Source: Mnemiopsis leidyi | Lineage: Eukaryota > Ctenophora > Tentaculata > Lobata > Bolinopsidae | Assembly: GCA_000226015.1 (NCBI GenBank) | Contig: JH154256.1 | Span: 143,429 to 190,851 of the forward strand | Length of the DNA stretch: 47,423 nt | Reading direction: 5' to 3' | Shown: in pieces, positions 18,537 through 28,125 of the stretch | Numbering within the stretch: the stretch's first letter is position 1 | Layout of the letters: the number at the start of each line of letters is the position of its first letter | Translations under genes and position numbers: made by a program | The notes under the pieces: model-generated | Seen by the model: the letters and a program-made list of their open reading frames with translations, nothing else | Database searches by the model: none | Told to the model about the DNA's origin: nothing

Positions 18537-19109
18537 ATGAACAGTGACAGAAAGAGAAAGTTAGGCGAGAGCGAGAATGAACAGTTCATCATGACACTCC
18601 TCAAACGTCTCCATCTGGAGAAAAGTTCGGAACTCTTCGAGAAAGTTCCATTCTCCTCCAAACCTCCTCCCTCTGGTCCTCTGAGTCCTGGTACCCATAC
18701 CGGTAACAAACGGTGGAGGTTGAGCACCATCATGGAGGAGGACCAGGACCCGGGAGCGGCCAAACGCCGCCGGATAGATACTGAGATGGCGGACAATCTC
18801 TTTCACAACTTGTGGATCTCGGACAACAGCAAAGAAGAAGAGAAAGTCCCGATCTCCAGCGCCGAGGAAGCAAGTGAGACGGCGGCGGCGGCGGAGGAGC
18901 CACCTTCGTTCACCATTGTCGGAGTTCGGAACGGCGGGCTATCTCTAGAGGAGGAGTTCCTGACAAGGAAGCTCAGAGAACAGCAGTTACAGTTGGTCCT
19001 CTGGACCCCACCCCTAACAGTAGATACGATAGTTCAGAACAGTCAGCATCCCCCTCGTGCCGGGGACTCCTTTAAGAACGAGGAGGGTGATTCTGAGTAC
19101 ATGTGCTGA
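18537..19109 (+). CDS. Unrecognised 190-residue nuclear-looking protein
   Basis: A single-exon CDS with an ATG in a good context (GACAACATGA) and a TGA stop. GC content and codon use resemble the neighbouring real genes rather than the AT-rich flanks. There are two basic clusters that could be nuclear localisation signals (DRKRKLG at 4-10 and AAKRRRID at 74-81). A predicted amphipathic helix lies near 14-36 (NEQFIMTLLKRLHLEKSSEL). The middle is Ser/Pro-rich, followed by an acidic Ala/Glu-rich stretch near 105-120 and a second helix-like segment (SLEEEFLTRKLREQQLQLVL, about 136-155). No zinc ligands, RRM or other domain is visible. The layout could suit a small transcription co-factor, but I recognise no family and do not assign a function. 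Confidence 0.65.
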   Translation: MNSDRKRKLGESENEQFIMTLLKRLHLEKSSELFEKVPFSSKPPPSGPLSPGTHTGNKRWRLSTIMEEDQDPGAAKRRRIDTEMADNLFHNLWISDNSKEEEKVPISSAEEASETAAAAEEPPSFTIVGVRNGGLSLEEEFLTRKLREQQLQLVLWTPPLTVDTIVQNSQHPPRAGDSFKNEEGDSEYMC

Positions 19110-19659
19110 GTTTTTCTAGTCCTCTGTTTGGATATGACTATTTAAACTTATAATTTTATTTTTGGGTTTATTTTGAGAACATCTAATTCATGTGGCGTGC
19201 CATGTAATTGAGCAGTGACAGTTTATTAACTTAAGAAAATTTCAATTTAAGCAGTACACTACTTAACCACTGTTTATACTAATAGCTTTTGTTTGTTTCA
19301 GGCTGAACTTCTTTAATGCTCTTTTAAATGGGTTTTGGGAACAAACGAATTGATGTGTACATAATATAATCACAATGTCTGTATTGTAAGAATATATTTG
19401 AATTTTTACATATGTTCCAGATTTGATAATATTACTAAATTTTACTTTTTCTCTTATTTTAACTATAATTTTATCGAGATTCTATTTGATAATACTATCA
19501 CTATATAATCCTTTCGCTCAAAAATACCAGGTATAGAACGATAGTTTAATTTTGAATATTATATTATTTTAAACTAACTTCTACAATGTATATCAGGAAT
19601 GTAAATCGGCTACTACTGGATACCTAGGTATAGTACTTAGAGACAGTTTGTCCCTAAAA
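19110..19659 (+). other. Intergenic region
   Basis: AT-rich, no gene. The acceptor-like TACCTAG at about 19621-19627 lies about 30 bases before the next start codon. Confidence 0.45.
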
Positions 19660-22600
19660 ATGGCTGCAGCTGTCAACAACATCACAATTGAACAGCTCCG
19701 AGAGCTCGTAACCCAATCTGTAGATCGGACTTTAGAGGAGCGAAAGAACCAGGAACGACCCCAGAACCCTCAGAATTTCAACTCTGAGAACCAGCCCCCT
19801 GGATCAAATCGTCATTATTCGCAACATCGGCATTCACCTCGTAATCAGAACTATGGCTACCAGAACAACTCCGGTTCTTATAATAACTCCAGTCCTCATC
19901 ATAGACACTATAACAATCAGTACAACAACAACAGCGGCCCACATCACAACAACAACACTCCTAATTACAACAGCTACAACAATAACTACAACTACAACAA
20001 CAACAGCTATCAAGGCAATAGCAGTCCTCGTTACGATGATTATCCACAACCGAGATACAGTCCGAGATCCAGCAACTTTAGTCCTCACAGCCACATTGAA
20101 GGAACTGACAGTAACCAGCAAAATCCCAACCAGAATCATAACCGTGGTTATCGGAGGTCTGTATTTCAACTTTTACTATATTCTAGATCTGTATTAAGTT
20201 GTATATTAAGTTGTATACAGTTTATTTTATATTCTTATCAAATTGCACTTCGGCAAAGTCTTCTTTTTCTTAATTTGGTAACACTAACTAGGCTTCAAAG
20301 TTAAAATACAAGTCGATCATTAATCATACCACTCATGCCCCCCCCCCCCCTCTGTACTTACCTAGGGAAACCGCCACAGGCCGTTTCACGAGGTAAAGCC
20401 GCTCAAGATAATGATAACGTACGTGGAGACAGCGTGTACGTTTTGGGGGCAGGTTCTTACTCCTGACTTGCTAGACGCCACCAGACAGTTGGAAACAGAT
20501 CTGCAAGAGGTGGGTTCTAGATCTGGAGCAGATTTAGGTAATAGTGTGATCGGTAATTCATTTTCTAAAACTGTTTCTTTCATATGTGTCCAGGTTTGCC
20601 CCCGGTTAATCAAGTTCACGTGCTTCATATGTGTCCAGGTTTGCCCCCGGTTAATCAAACACGTACTTCAGATGTGTCCAGGTTTGCCCCCGGTTAATCA
20701 AACACCTACTTCAGATGTGTCCAGGTTTGCCCCCGGTTAATCAAACACCTACTTCAGATGTGTCCAGGTTTGCCCCCGGTTAACCACATAAACAAAGGGG
20801 GACTGTACGGTACAATGTGGTGTGAGAGGTGGTACAGGTGCGTCACGTGTCAGCAACCTAACGACAGAGGCGAGACAGAGGTCCTCTTTGTTGATTACGG
20901 CAACAAGGAGAAGAAAAACGTGGCCGATCTGGTAAGTTGGAGATGTATGTGTAGTATGTGTATGTACAGCAGATAAACATGTAGTGCCCTACATTTTGTT
21001 TTTTCGAGGTATGTATTGTCGGTATAATGTTTTGGTACTTTTCTTTACTTTATCTTCTTAAATCTGAAACTAAAAATTACGGAAACGCTGCGCCGTTGTC
21101 AGTAGTCTGTAGTCCATATTTGGTGAACAATGCTTGGCCATGTACTTGTACTGTGTGTAAGAATGCTCGGTCATGTACTTGTACTGTGTGTAAGAATGCT
21201 CGGTCATGTACTTGTACTGTGTGTAAGAATGCTCGGTCATGTACTTGTACTGTGTGTAAGAATGCTCGGTCATGTACTTGTACTGTGTGTAAGAATGCTC
21301 GGTCATGTACTTGTACTGTGTGTGCTCTCTTCTACAGCTTGCCCTGCAGATTCCTCGCTTGTTTTTACTGTAGACTACAGTTATAACATTAACTGTTCGG
21401 GGTAGAGCTCAAAGGAGAAAAAGACAAATTGCACGACATTTCTGTGAAGATCGTATCGGAGGAAAGAAACAATATTTTGTGATAAGTTTTCCAAAACTTG
21501 AAATTTCGTACTTATTTGAGACTTTGCAGGTGATTCTGAAAAGTCCCAAGCTAGTTGACGTTCCGTTTTTCGCGTTCCCGTTCAGATTCCCAAAGTTAGA
21601 GGCAATTCCTGAAAAGTTCATTGACGCAGTTAAAAGCTTTGATACGGAATCAATTTTGACAGGTTTGTTATTGAGAGAAATGGTGTTTGTCGTGGATTTC
21701 AGATAAGTTATTTTTCTAAAAACAAACAAACTGTACTGCGTTCAAGCGCTTACCCTGATTTGCCACCTCGAAATTTACATTTGATCGTCAACGGTAGAAG
21801 AATTTGATTCAGATGGGAAGACCAAACATTCAAAAGGTTTTACCGTGGCCATGGAAATTTTCCCAGAGTCAAAATAGTAATTTTGCCCACAAACTTTCCA
21901 AGCATAACAAAAAAACAGTGCGAATTGTTACCATGTGACAGTAAAAATTTTGGATTACATGCAATGGAGCAGCTATTAGCGGTGTAACGATAAAATTATT
22001 CTAACTGTAAAAACTAAAAATCTAAAGTAAGTAAATTTATCCCAGGTTTTGTCAGCCAGACTCCCTACCCTGACGCCCACACAGACATTTACCTAAACAG
22101 AGCCTCAACAACGGACCACCCAAACTGTACCACATACAACGAGCTGATGGCGGAGTTAGGCTTCGCCAAGAAGAGCGAAGAGTCGGCCGAGGTACGACGT
22201 CCTCAGCCGAGCTACTACACCCAGGCTCTCCAACAGAAGGTGCGGCATCTTCACAGAATGTGCTGGGAGAAGGAGCAGGAAATAGTCAGGCTGAACGGGG
22301 GTGTCGTCAGGGAAAGTAGGTCTCCGTATGAAGACATTCGGTATCCATCTACTGGGGTTAACGGTGGTCCTACAACGAGTGTTTCAAATAAGGGTCATGT
22401 CGAGAACAGTGACACGAGTGTTTCAAATAAGGGTCATGTCGAGAATGGAGACACGAATGAGGACGCTGAGAGTTCCATTACGGAAGAAGGAACTTTAGAA
22501 ACGCCTAAACGAACTGTATCGCCGTCTCATGTTGGTGTCAGGCTAGAGAAAGACGATGCCACGTCCAAAGTTCCTCAACAAATACAAACTCTTCACGAGG

Positions 22601-24876
22601 ATGCGGCGAGTGAAACTTCCTTTTTAACTCCAAGTATCGAGGAAGAGATACAGAATTACATGGTTTCTCTTGTCGACAAAATATCCAGCTACAACTCTAC
22701 CGCTGCTCAGATCATATCCTCGACGGACACGGCAACAGTGAGGAGTAAGTTGGAGCAGATAGACTCAGCTGGAATCGACCAACAACTAGTCGAACTGAGA
22801 TCTAGCGTTGAGACGGAGCTGCAGAATCTAGCTGCTAGTACTGCTTTGATCCAGGGTTGTGCTGATCCCGCCGCATTGCAGCGCGCGGTTGAGGCACGCG
22901 ACGAGAATCTTCTGGCAGTGAGCCAGGCGGTTGAGAAGTATGTGGGGCAGATCGAGGTTACTGATTTACAGAACAAGTATGAGGTTATCAGTGAGATTGT
23001 GACGTCGTTCAAACTTTCTTCTGAAACGTCCGACTCAGACCAGTCTCTATCTGTCGGTTGGTAATAAATTTCATTTTTTAATTTTTTGTTTTAATCACGG
23101 ATTAATTTCAAAATGACATTAGGGTAAGGTCGATTTCTAACAGATAGGAGATAGTGTTATAACTCAAATAGACTACAGCGCATTCTTTTCATAACTTAAT
23201 TTCAGACTCTCTACTTGACGAAATTGAAGCAATGGGCGGAAGTTTCGCCAACGATATCAACTCAGTTCACGAAACTTGTGCGAACCATTTGCGGGAGTTA
23301 AACAGACAACTGCTTAGTTGCTCCCGCATATTTGACGGAGATACTATTATTAGGTAATTTTATTTATGATTATGTCCTCACTGTCCTGAAAGATTCCACT
23401 GAAATTCCTCAGCCCTGGCCTGAGCTGATAAAGAGTGCCTGAAATCCAACACTCACAGGAATCTGTGTAAAGAGAGCGAAATAGTAAAGTTGGGAACTTC
23501 AGAAACAGAGAAACTTAGCGATCTATCGGCTGAGAGAAATAACATCGCCTCCTTAGGTTAGAAGTAGGCCAGATTCTCCTGATATTTTACCTTCTGTTTC
23601 AGTTCGATCTAACGGGATGTCCTAGTCCCCTCCTTACCTCTCTGTCTATAGAATGTTAACTCTAGTCCCCTCCTTACCTCTCTGCCAAGAGAATGTTAAC
23701 TCTAGTCCCCTCCTTACCTCTCTGTCTAGAGAATGTTAACTCTAGTCCCCTCCTTACCTCTCTGTCTAGAGAATGTTAACTCTAGTCCCCTCCTTACCTC
23801 TCTGTCTAGAGAATGTTAACTGTAACTCTAGAGAATGTTAACTCTAACCCGTGTTCCTCAGGTGAGACGCTCAAGTCGGTGTGTGCGCTTCTAGAAGAAC
23901 TATACACAACATCCAAACTTTATTCAAACAGTCTGTCCCCGCTGTCTGGAAGGTCAGTCTAAGTGTCATAATTTTTATAAACTTAACGCTTTTGTTAACT
24001 ATAAACCATGAAATTTGGACTTTTTGGAAACATTTGAAAATAGGAAAAGTGATGTAACACCGTACATTTGATATTGACCGCTCTATTAGGATTGAGAGTT
24101 TACTGAACAAGAGAGCAGCAGAGAAGAAGGAAGAAATCCAGGTTTACGTGTCCAGTAAAGAAGACTACGAGAAGAGAGCTCTCTCTGCTCGAGCTGCGCT
24201 GGAAAATAAACCAGACCTGTCTGGGTTGACCGACATCAAGAAGCAGCTGAAACTGGCTAAACGCGAAGTTAAACTCGCCCAAATCGCCGTGAGTTTGCAC
24301 AACTAATAGCTTTTAACTTTATCGAGCACGGAAGAATTTGAACCAAAAACCGTAAACGGAAGTCGGAACCGATGTTAGTAAAGATATGCCATGTTTTTAT
24401 TCATTTTTATTAAATCTTCGCTAAAATTGCAGGACGATGACGAAGAGGAAAACAATGATGCGATGCTGATCAGCATGAAGAACCTTCACCAATTGTACCA
24501 GCAGGAGGAATCACAGTTGAAATCTCTACTTGATCTAGCGGAAACAACTCATCCTGAGCTGATGATACAGCATCCCCAGCTCAAGGTGATGTCTAAGGGT
24601 GTGGACTTGTTGAAAACGAGCTGGGAACTTCACGAGTTCGTCCTACCGGACACCGCCGCCTGTATCAACAGTCAGGGCCTCAACGTCTACACCGGCTTCT
24701 ACAACGACACAGACCCTGTCTACTTTGTAGAGCGATCTCTCCAAACTGTTGAGGGGAGCTTGGAGGACCATGCCGTGGAGATGATCAGAGAGACTTTGCC
24801 GGAGAAGTGTATCGCTGTTATCCTTAACAAGAGAAGTTTGAGAGTTTACGGGGCTACGACTGAACCCCCTGTGTAG
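19660..24876 (+). CDS. Tudor-domain protein related to STK31 (TDRD8), lacking most of the kinase-like domain
   Basis: Coding exons: 19660-20156, 20380-20537, 20768-20931, 21530-21662, 22046-23056, 23206-23353, 23459-23556, 23862-23952, 24090-24288 and 24433-24876. They total 2943 bases, in frame, giving 980 residues; all junctions are GT-AG with consistent phases. Order: a short helical start (NNITIEQLRELVTQSVD); an Asn/Gln/Tyr/His-rich region to about residue 165; an extended Tudor domain (ITYVETACTFWGQ..., core GLYGTMWCERWYRC and VLFVDYGNKE, then VPFFAFPFRFPKL); a long helical region; and a C-terminal part matching STK31 (DIKKQLKLAKREVKLAQ, EESQLKSLLDLAETTHPEL, HPQLKVM). STK31 is a germline, piRNA-associated Tudor protein with a C-terminal kinase-like domain. 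Here the stop falls where that domain starts, and no kinase motifs follow. A Tudor pocket would read dimethyl-arginine. The family call is fairly sure; exon 1 belonging to the gene rests on frame and splice sites. Confidence 0.85.
20584..20767 (+). repeat. 43-45 bp minisatellite of five splice-acceptor copies in intron 2 of the Tudor gene
   Basis: ATGTGTCCAG followed by GTTTGCCCCCGGTTAA recurs at 20584, 20629, 20672, 20715 and 20758. Each copy repeats the intron 3' end and the first bases of exon 3. Only the last (exon start 20768) opens onto the Tudor coding frame; use of any earlier copy runs into a stop within the array. Confidence 0.85.
21131..21321. repeat. 33-bp minisatellite in intron 3 of the Tudor gene
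   Basis: Almost six near-identical copies of a 33-base unit containing GTACTTGTACTGTGTGTAAG and AATGCTCGGTCAT. Because 33 is a multiple of three, it makes artificial open frames in several frames. The exon-3 to exon-4 junction skips it in frame, so it is treated as intronic. Confidence 0.85.
22375..22452 (+). repeat. 39-bp tandem duplication inside coding exon 5 of the Tudor gene
   Basis: Two copies, 39 bases each, encode TSVSNKGHVENSD and TSVSNKGHVENGD. The near identity and exact three-base phase show a recent in-frame duplication in a disordered Ser/Asp/Asn-rich part of the protein. Confidence 0.9.
23613..23850. repeat. 40-bp minisatellite in intron 7 of the Tudor gene
   Basis: The unit GAATGTTAACTCTAGTCCCC plus TCCTTACCTCTCTGTCTAGA repeats with a strict 40-base period (GAATGTTAAC at 23651, 23691, 23731, 23771 and 23811) and then decays at 23821-23850, just before the acceptor of exon 8. 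Few substitutions separate the copies, so it is young or homogenised. Confidence 0.9.
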
Positions 24877-24908
24877 TCGAGCGGTTTTATATTTCAAACT
24901 TTAGTTCG

Positions 24909-24974
24909 GGGGTTCTAGACTAGCGTTTAGAACTTTAACTCAGGGGTTCTAGACTAGCGTTTAGAACTTTAACT
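24909..24974. repeat. 34-bp tandem duplication in the 3' UTR of the Tudor gene
   Basis: GGGGTTCTAGACTAGCGTTT with AGAACTTTAACT occurs twice with a 34-base period shortly after the stop codon. It is a simple duplication. Confidence 0.85.
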
Positions 24975-25213
24975 AGGGTTGGGGTTGCCCGAATTGAGTA
25001 CCACAACTTGGTTGGAGAATTGAAGCTAAGCCCAGAGCTAGGCCAACCAAAAACTTTATTTCTTTTTCTAGAATAAGTGGCATACACTTTGATCAATATT
25101 TGAGTGGTTTTTAAAAATCTCGATTATTTTTCGTTTAACTTATATACTTTTTTAATTTTCAAATTTTAATTGTCGAATGTATTGAATGTTTTATTTCTTT
25201 TTCATGATATATG

Positions 25214-25219
25214 AATAAA
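25214..25219 (+). terminator. Candidate poly(A) signal AATAAA (Tudor gene)
   Basis: The AATAAA nearest to the Tudor gene stop, about 340 bases downstream, in an AT-rich stretch with no further coding signal. It supports the view that the gene ends here without a kinase-like domain. Confidence 0.5.
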
Positions 25220-25954
25220 GCATGCGTCAGACTAGTTACACTTTTGCTTTTATAGTTCTTGACTGAAGAAAAAATGTTTTGTATTGAGTTCTCAAGACAT
25301 TTTCTTATTCAATAATCAATTGACGCCCATTAAAGAAATATGAAGACTGCATGCAAGGCCCAATACAGCTCAGTGCAGGAACTTAAACATTTTTAACTTA
25401 TTCTCTGGTTCTTTTTGGTACCGTTCTTGTTGGTTTCAGTTTTACAGAAAAGTTCTTCGTGAAGTTCAATCGTTTTTTACAAGGACTATAGATTCTTCTT
25501 TGTTCTAAATCTTGCTTTTTAAAAGACAATAAAAAGTAGAAACACCGCAGGTGTATTTGTAAGTGTAACTATAGATATTGGGTTCACCTAACCAGGTGTT
25601 AATGCGCGCAAAAGGGCTCTGCTTTTCGGGCTCTGGTTAGACAGTAGATATTGCCATTAGGTTAACTAGGAGTTTAAAATTAATGTGTCAAAGAAGTAGA
25701 AGCAATAGGAAATAGAATCGGGAATATCACATAATTGGTCATTAGTAAGTTTATATTTTATTATTATGGTGCTAATACCTTAGTTTCAGTGCACAGCATA
25801 GTAGTACATGGTCCAGGACGAATGCGATAGATTCAGTTAAAGTAAAAGCTTCAAGTCAAAGGGGGCTGAAATAAGACATGGATGACATCCGTCAGTAATA
25901 CTAATATAGCATGTTTAATTTCATGGAACAACATAGGAAGTTTTTATACAGGAC
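25220..25954. other. Intergenic, nothing recognised
   Basis: An AT-rich stretch between the Tudor gene and the foldback repeat complex. No open frame, RNA gene or repeat structure was identified. Confidence 0.5.
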
Positions 25955-27700
25955 TTAACGGGCGATGCGCGTCTAGAATTTCTTCGAAATTCAGGCCAGA
26001 AATCAGAAATGCGCGATAGCGCTTGATGGCCGCGACAGTGGGTTATCAACCTACAATACAGGACCCATTGCGCGATTTAGCCTTTAGGCACACTTTTTAA
26101 TTTTATATGCCGGCGCGCAATCTCTGGCGTGGTGGTACTGTGGTAGCGGGTTGAAGCATATTGATATATCTCGTCAAATTCAAACCTATGTCAATGTGCG
26201 TCCCGATTAGGGCGTACGTACTCGCGTAGCGCGTGAATTCCCGGGCGCTGCGGGTTGCCTGGGGACCTCAGTCTTTGTTGACGAGATGATATCCGTCTAC
26301 CATTCTCGGTCAGCTTTAGCTGCGTTCGAGTCGGGTATCACCTTGACGAGATTATATCCGTCTACCGTTCTAACGAAACGTTCAGCTTTAGCTGCGTGAG
26401 TCGGGTATCACCGCGACAAGGTATCACCGCGATATCACCGCGACAAAGTCTTTGTTGCTTTGCTCTCTCGTAGAGAAAGCCACGAAGCGCCCGGTAAGCT
26501 GCGGGGCTCTCTCTACGAATTATCCATTGTTTGTTGTTGCAAAGCAACAAAGAATTGTCTCACGTTGTGACCCTTTTCAGCGTGGCAGCGGAGGCTGCCG
26601 CTTTGACGAGATGATATCCGTCTAACGTTCTAACGAAACGCGAGGAGAGCAGAAAACTGCGAGCCGCGCGCGGGTCGGGTAACATCTCGACAACTGCCGC
26701 TTCGTGACAGCAGGGCCAGGCGACGTGTAGCAAACAAAGAGTGAGGTCCCTTGCTATACACCATACACGCGAAGCGGCAGCCTCCGGCGCGCGAAGGGTT
26801 ACAACGTGAGACAAGAGTGAAGAGGTCCCCAGGTAAAGCGTGACGTGAGCCACAGTTGCTACACGTTGCATAGCCCTGCTTGCTGCTGCCGCGAAGCGGC
26901 AGCCTCCGGCGCGCGCGAAGCGCGCGGCCACGCCCCCCCCGGATTTTTCAAATTTTTCAAATTTTTGAAAGGGTCACAACGTGAGACAAAGCCACAGGGC
27001 TATGTTGGCTTAGCAAGCGTTGCATGACGTTTTCGGGGGCACTGCCGGCAGCCCTTTTCAATAGAATTTTATTAGACTTGAAAACGGCCCGCAACGTTGA
27101 ACGTGAGGCTAAGAGCCGCCTAAGAACCGCTTAGGAGCCGTTTAAGAACCGCTTAAAATGTAAAAGCCGTTAAAGAACCGTTTAAGAATTGTCTGGTACT
27201 TTGTCCGACTCTCATTCGGAGCGAATAGCTAGAGAATAAAATGACGAGAGGGAGAATAAAATGACGGGAGGGTGCGGGCTGCTGTACAAGATTAAGAACC
27301 GCTAACAGCCGGCTAAGACAAAGTGAAAGAACCGTCAAAAGACCACTGAAAACCGATAAAGAACCAATAAAGAATTACCGGGCGTTGCGCGGCTCTCTCT
27401 ACGTTTCCCTTGCAAAGCAACAACTAGCCTGAGGTCCCCAGGCAAATAAAGAACCGATTAAGAACTATTTAAGAACCGCTTAAGAGCCTTTTCAGAACCA
27501 CTTAAGAACCGTTTAACTTTAAGAACTGCTAACACCGTTATACGACCGTTTAAAGCCGACTTAGAACCGCTTTAGAATCGTTTAAGAATCGCAAATGCAA
27601 TAAGTGAGTAGAATAAATTGGGATTATTTCTGGCCTGGCGACAGAATTTCGGCCTGGCGACATGAATTTCGAAGAAATTCTAGACGCCCATCGCCCGTTA
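25955..27700. mobile_element. Foldback-type element with 38-bp terminal inverted repeats, CpG-rich
   Basis: The outer arms 25955-25992 and 27663-27700 are inverted copies with one clear mismatch (core TCTAGAATTTCTTCGAAATT). Nested inverted pairs lie inside: 26256-26272 against 27430-27446 (TTGCCTGGGGACCTCAG), and 26555-26577 against 26967-26989 (TTGTCTCACGTTGTGACCC). The pairs share a centre near 26.8 kb, so the whole forms a long imperfect palindrome. The interior is much richer in CpG than the flanks, with repeats of GACGAGATGATATCCGTCTA (26281, 26344 variant, 26608) and AGCGGCAGCCTCCGGCGCGCG (26773 and 26895). No transposase frame is present. It is a non-autonomous foldback element or a mosaic of nested elements; the class is unknown. 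Confidence 0.65.
27110..27592. repeat. Dispersed array of AAGAACCG(C/T)TTAA units
   Basis: More than fifteen imperfect copies of a 10-13 base unit (TTAAGAACCGCTTAAGA-like), spaced irregularly. They form the left arm of a second fold-back with the inverse units at 27828-28125. Confidence 0.8.
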
Positions 27701-27827
27701 AACCGCTGCCGACATTTGCATTGCACTCTCCGACAATGTTCCATTCTATTTCCTGGTAAATTTTTGGTAAAATTCTGGATGTCGCTGTCGACCACCATAT
27801 GATAATGCGCTGTTAGTGTTAGCAAGC

Positions 27828-28125
27828 AAGCGGTTTTTAAGCGGTTCTTAGCCGGGTTTAAGCGATCGTTCGACGGTTTTAAGCGGTTCTTAAGTTTGCT
27901 TAAAAAACGGCAATCAAGCGGTTTTTAAGCGGTTCTTAGCCGGTTTTAAGCGGTCGTTCGACGGTTTTAAGCGGTTCTTAAGTTTGCTCTCAAACGGTTC
28001 TTAGACGGTTTTTAGGCGTCCCTTCAGCGGTTCTTAAACGGTGCTTACTCTTAGGCGGCTCATAAGCGGTTCTTAAACCGTTCTTAAGCGGTTCTTAGCC
28101 AGTTTTAGGCGGGCGTTCTACGGTT
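27828..28125. repeat. Inverse array of TTAAGCGGTTCTTA units with an 88-bp duplication
   Basis: The units are the reverse complement of those at 27110-27592. Within it a segment of about 73 bases (27828-27900) is repeated at 27916-27988 (period 88). Together the two arrays could pair as a long hairpin around a 27600-27825 loop that itself holds the right terminal repeat of the larger foldback. Confidence 0.8.

Noticed and set aside
20584-20767. CRISPR array (also considered for the 33, 40 and 44-bp arrays)
   Set aside because: Whole units repeat without unique spacers, and the genome is clearly eukaryotic.
21027-21405. Open frames with an 11-residue Cys-rich repeat
   Set aside because: They arise from the 33-bp intronic minisatellite. 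The flanking Tudor exons join in frame without it.
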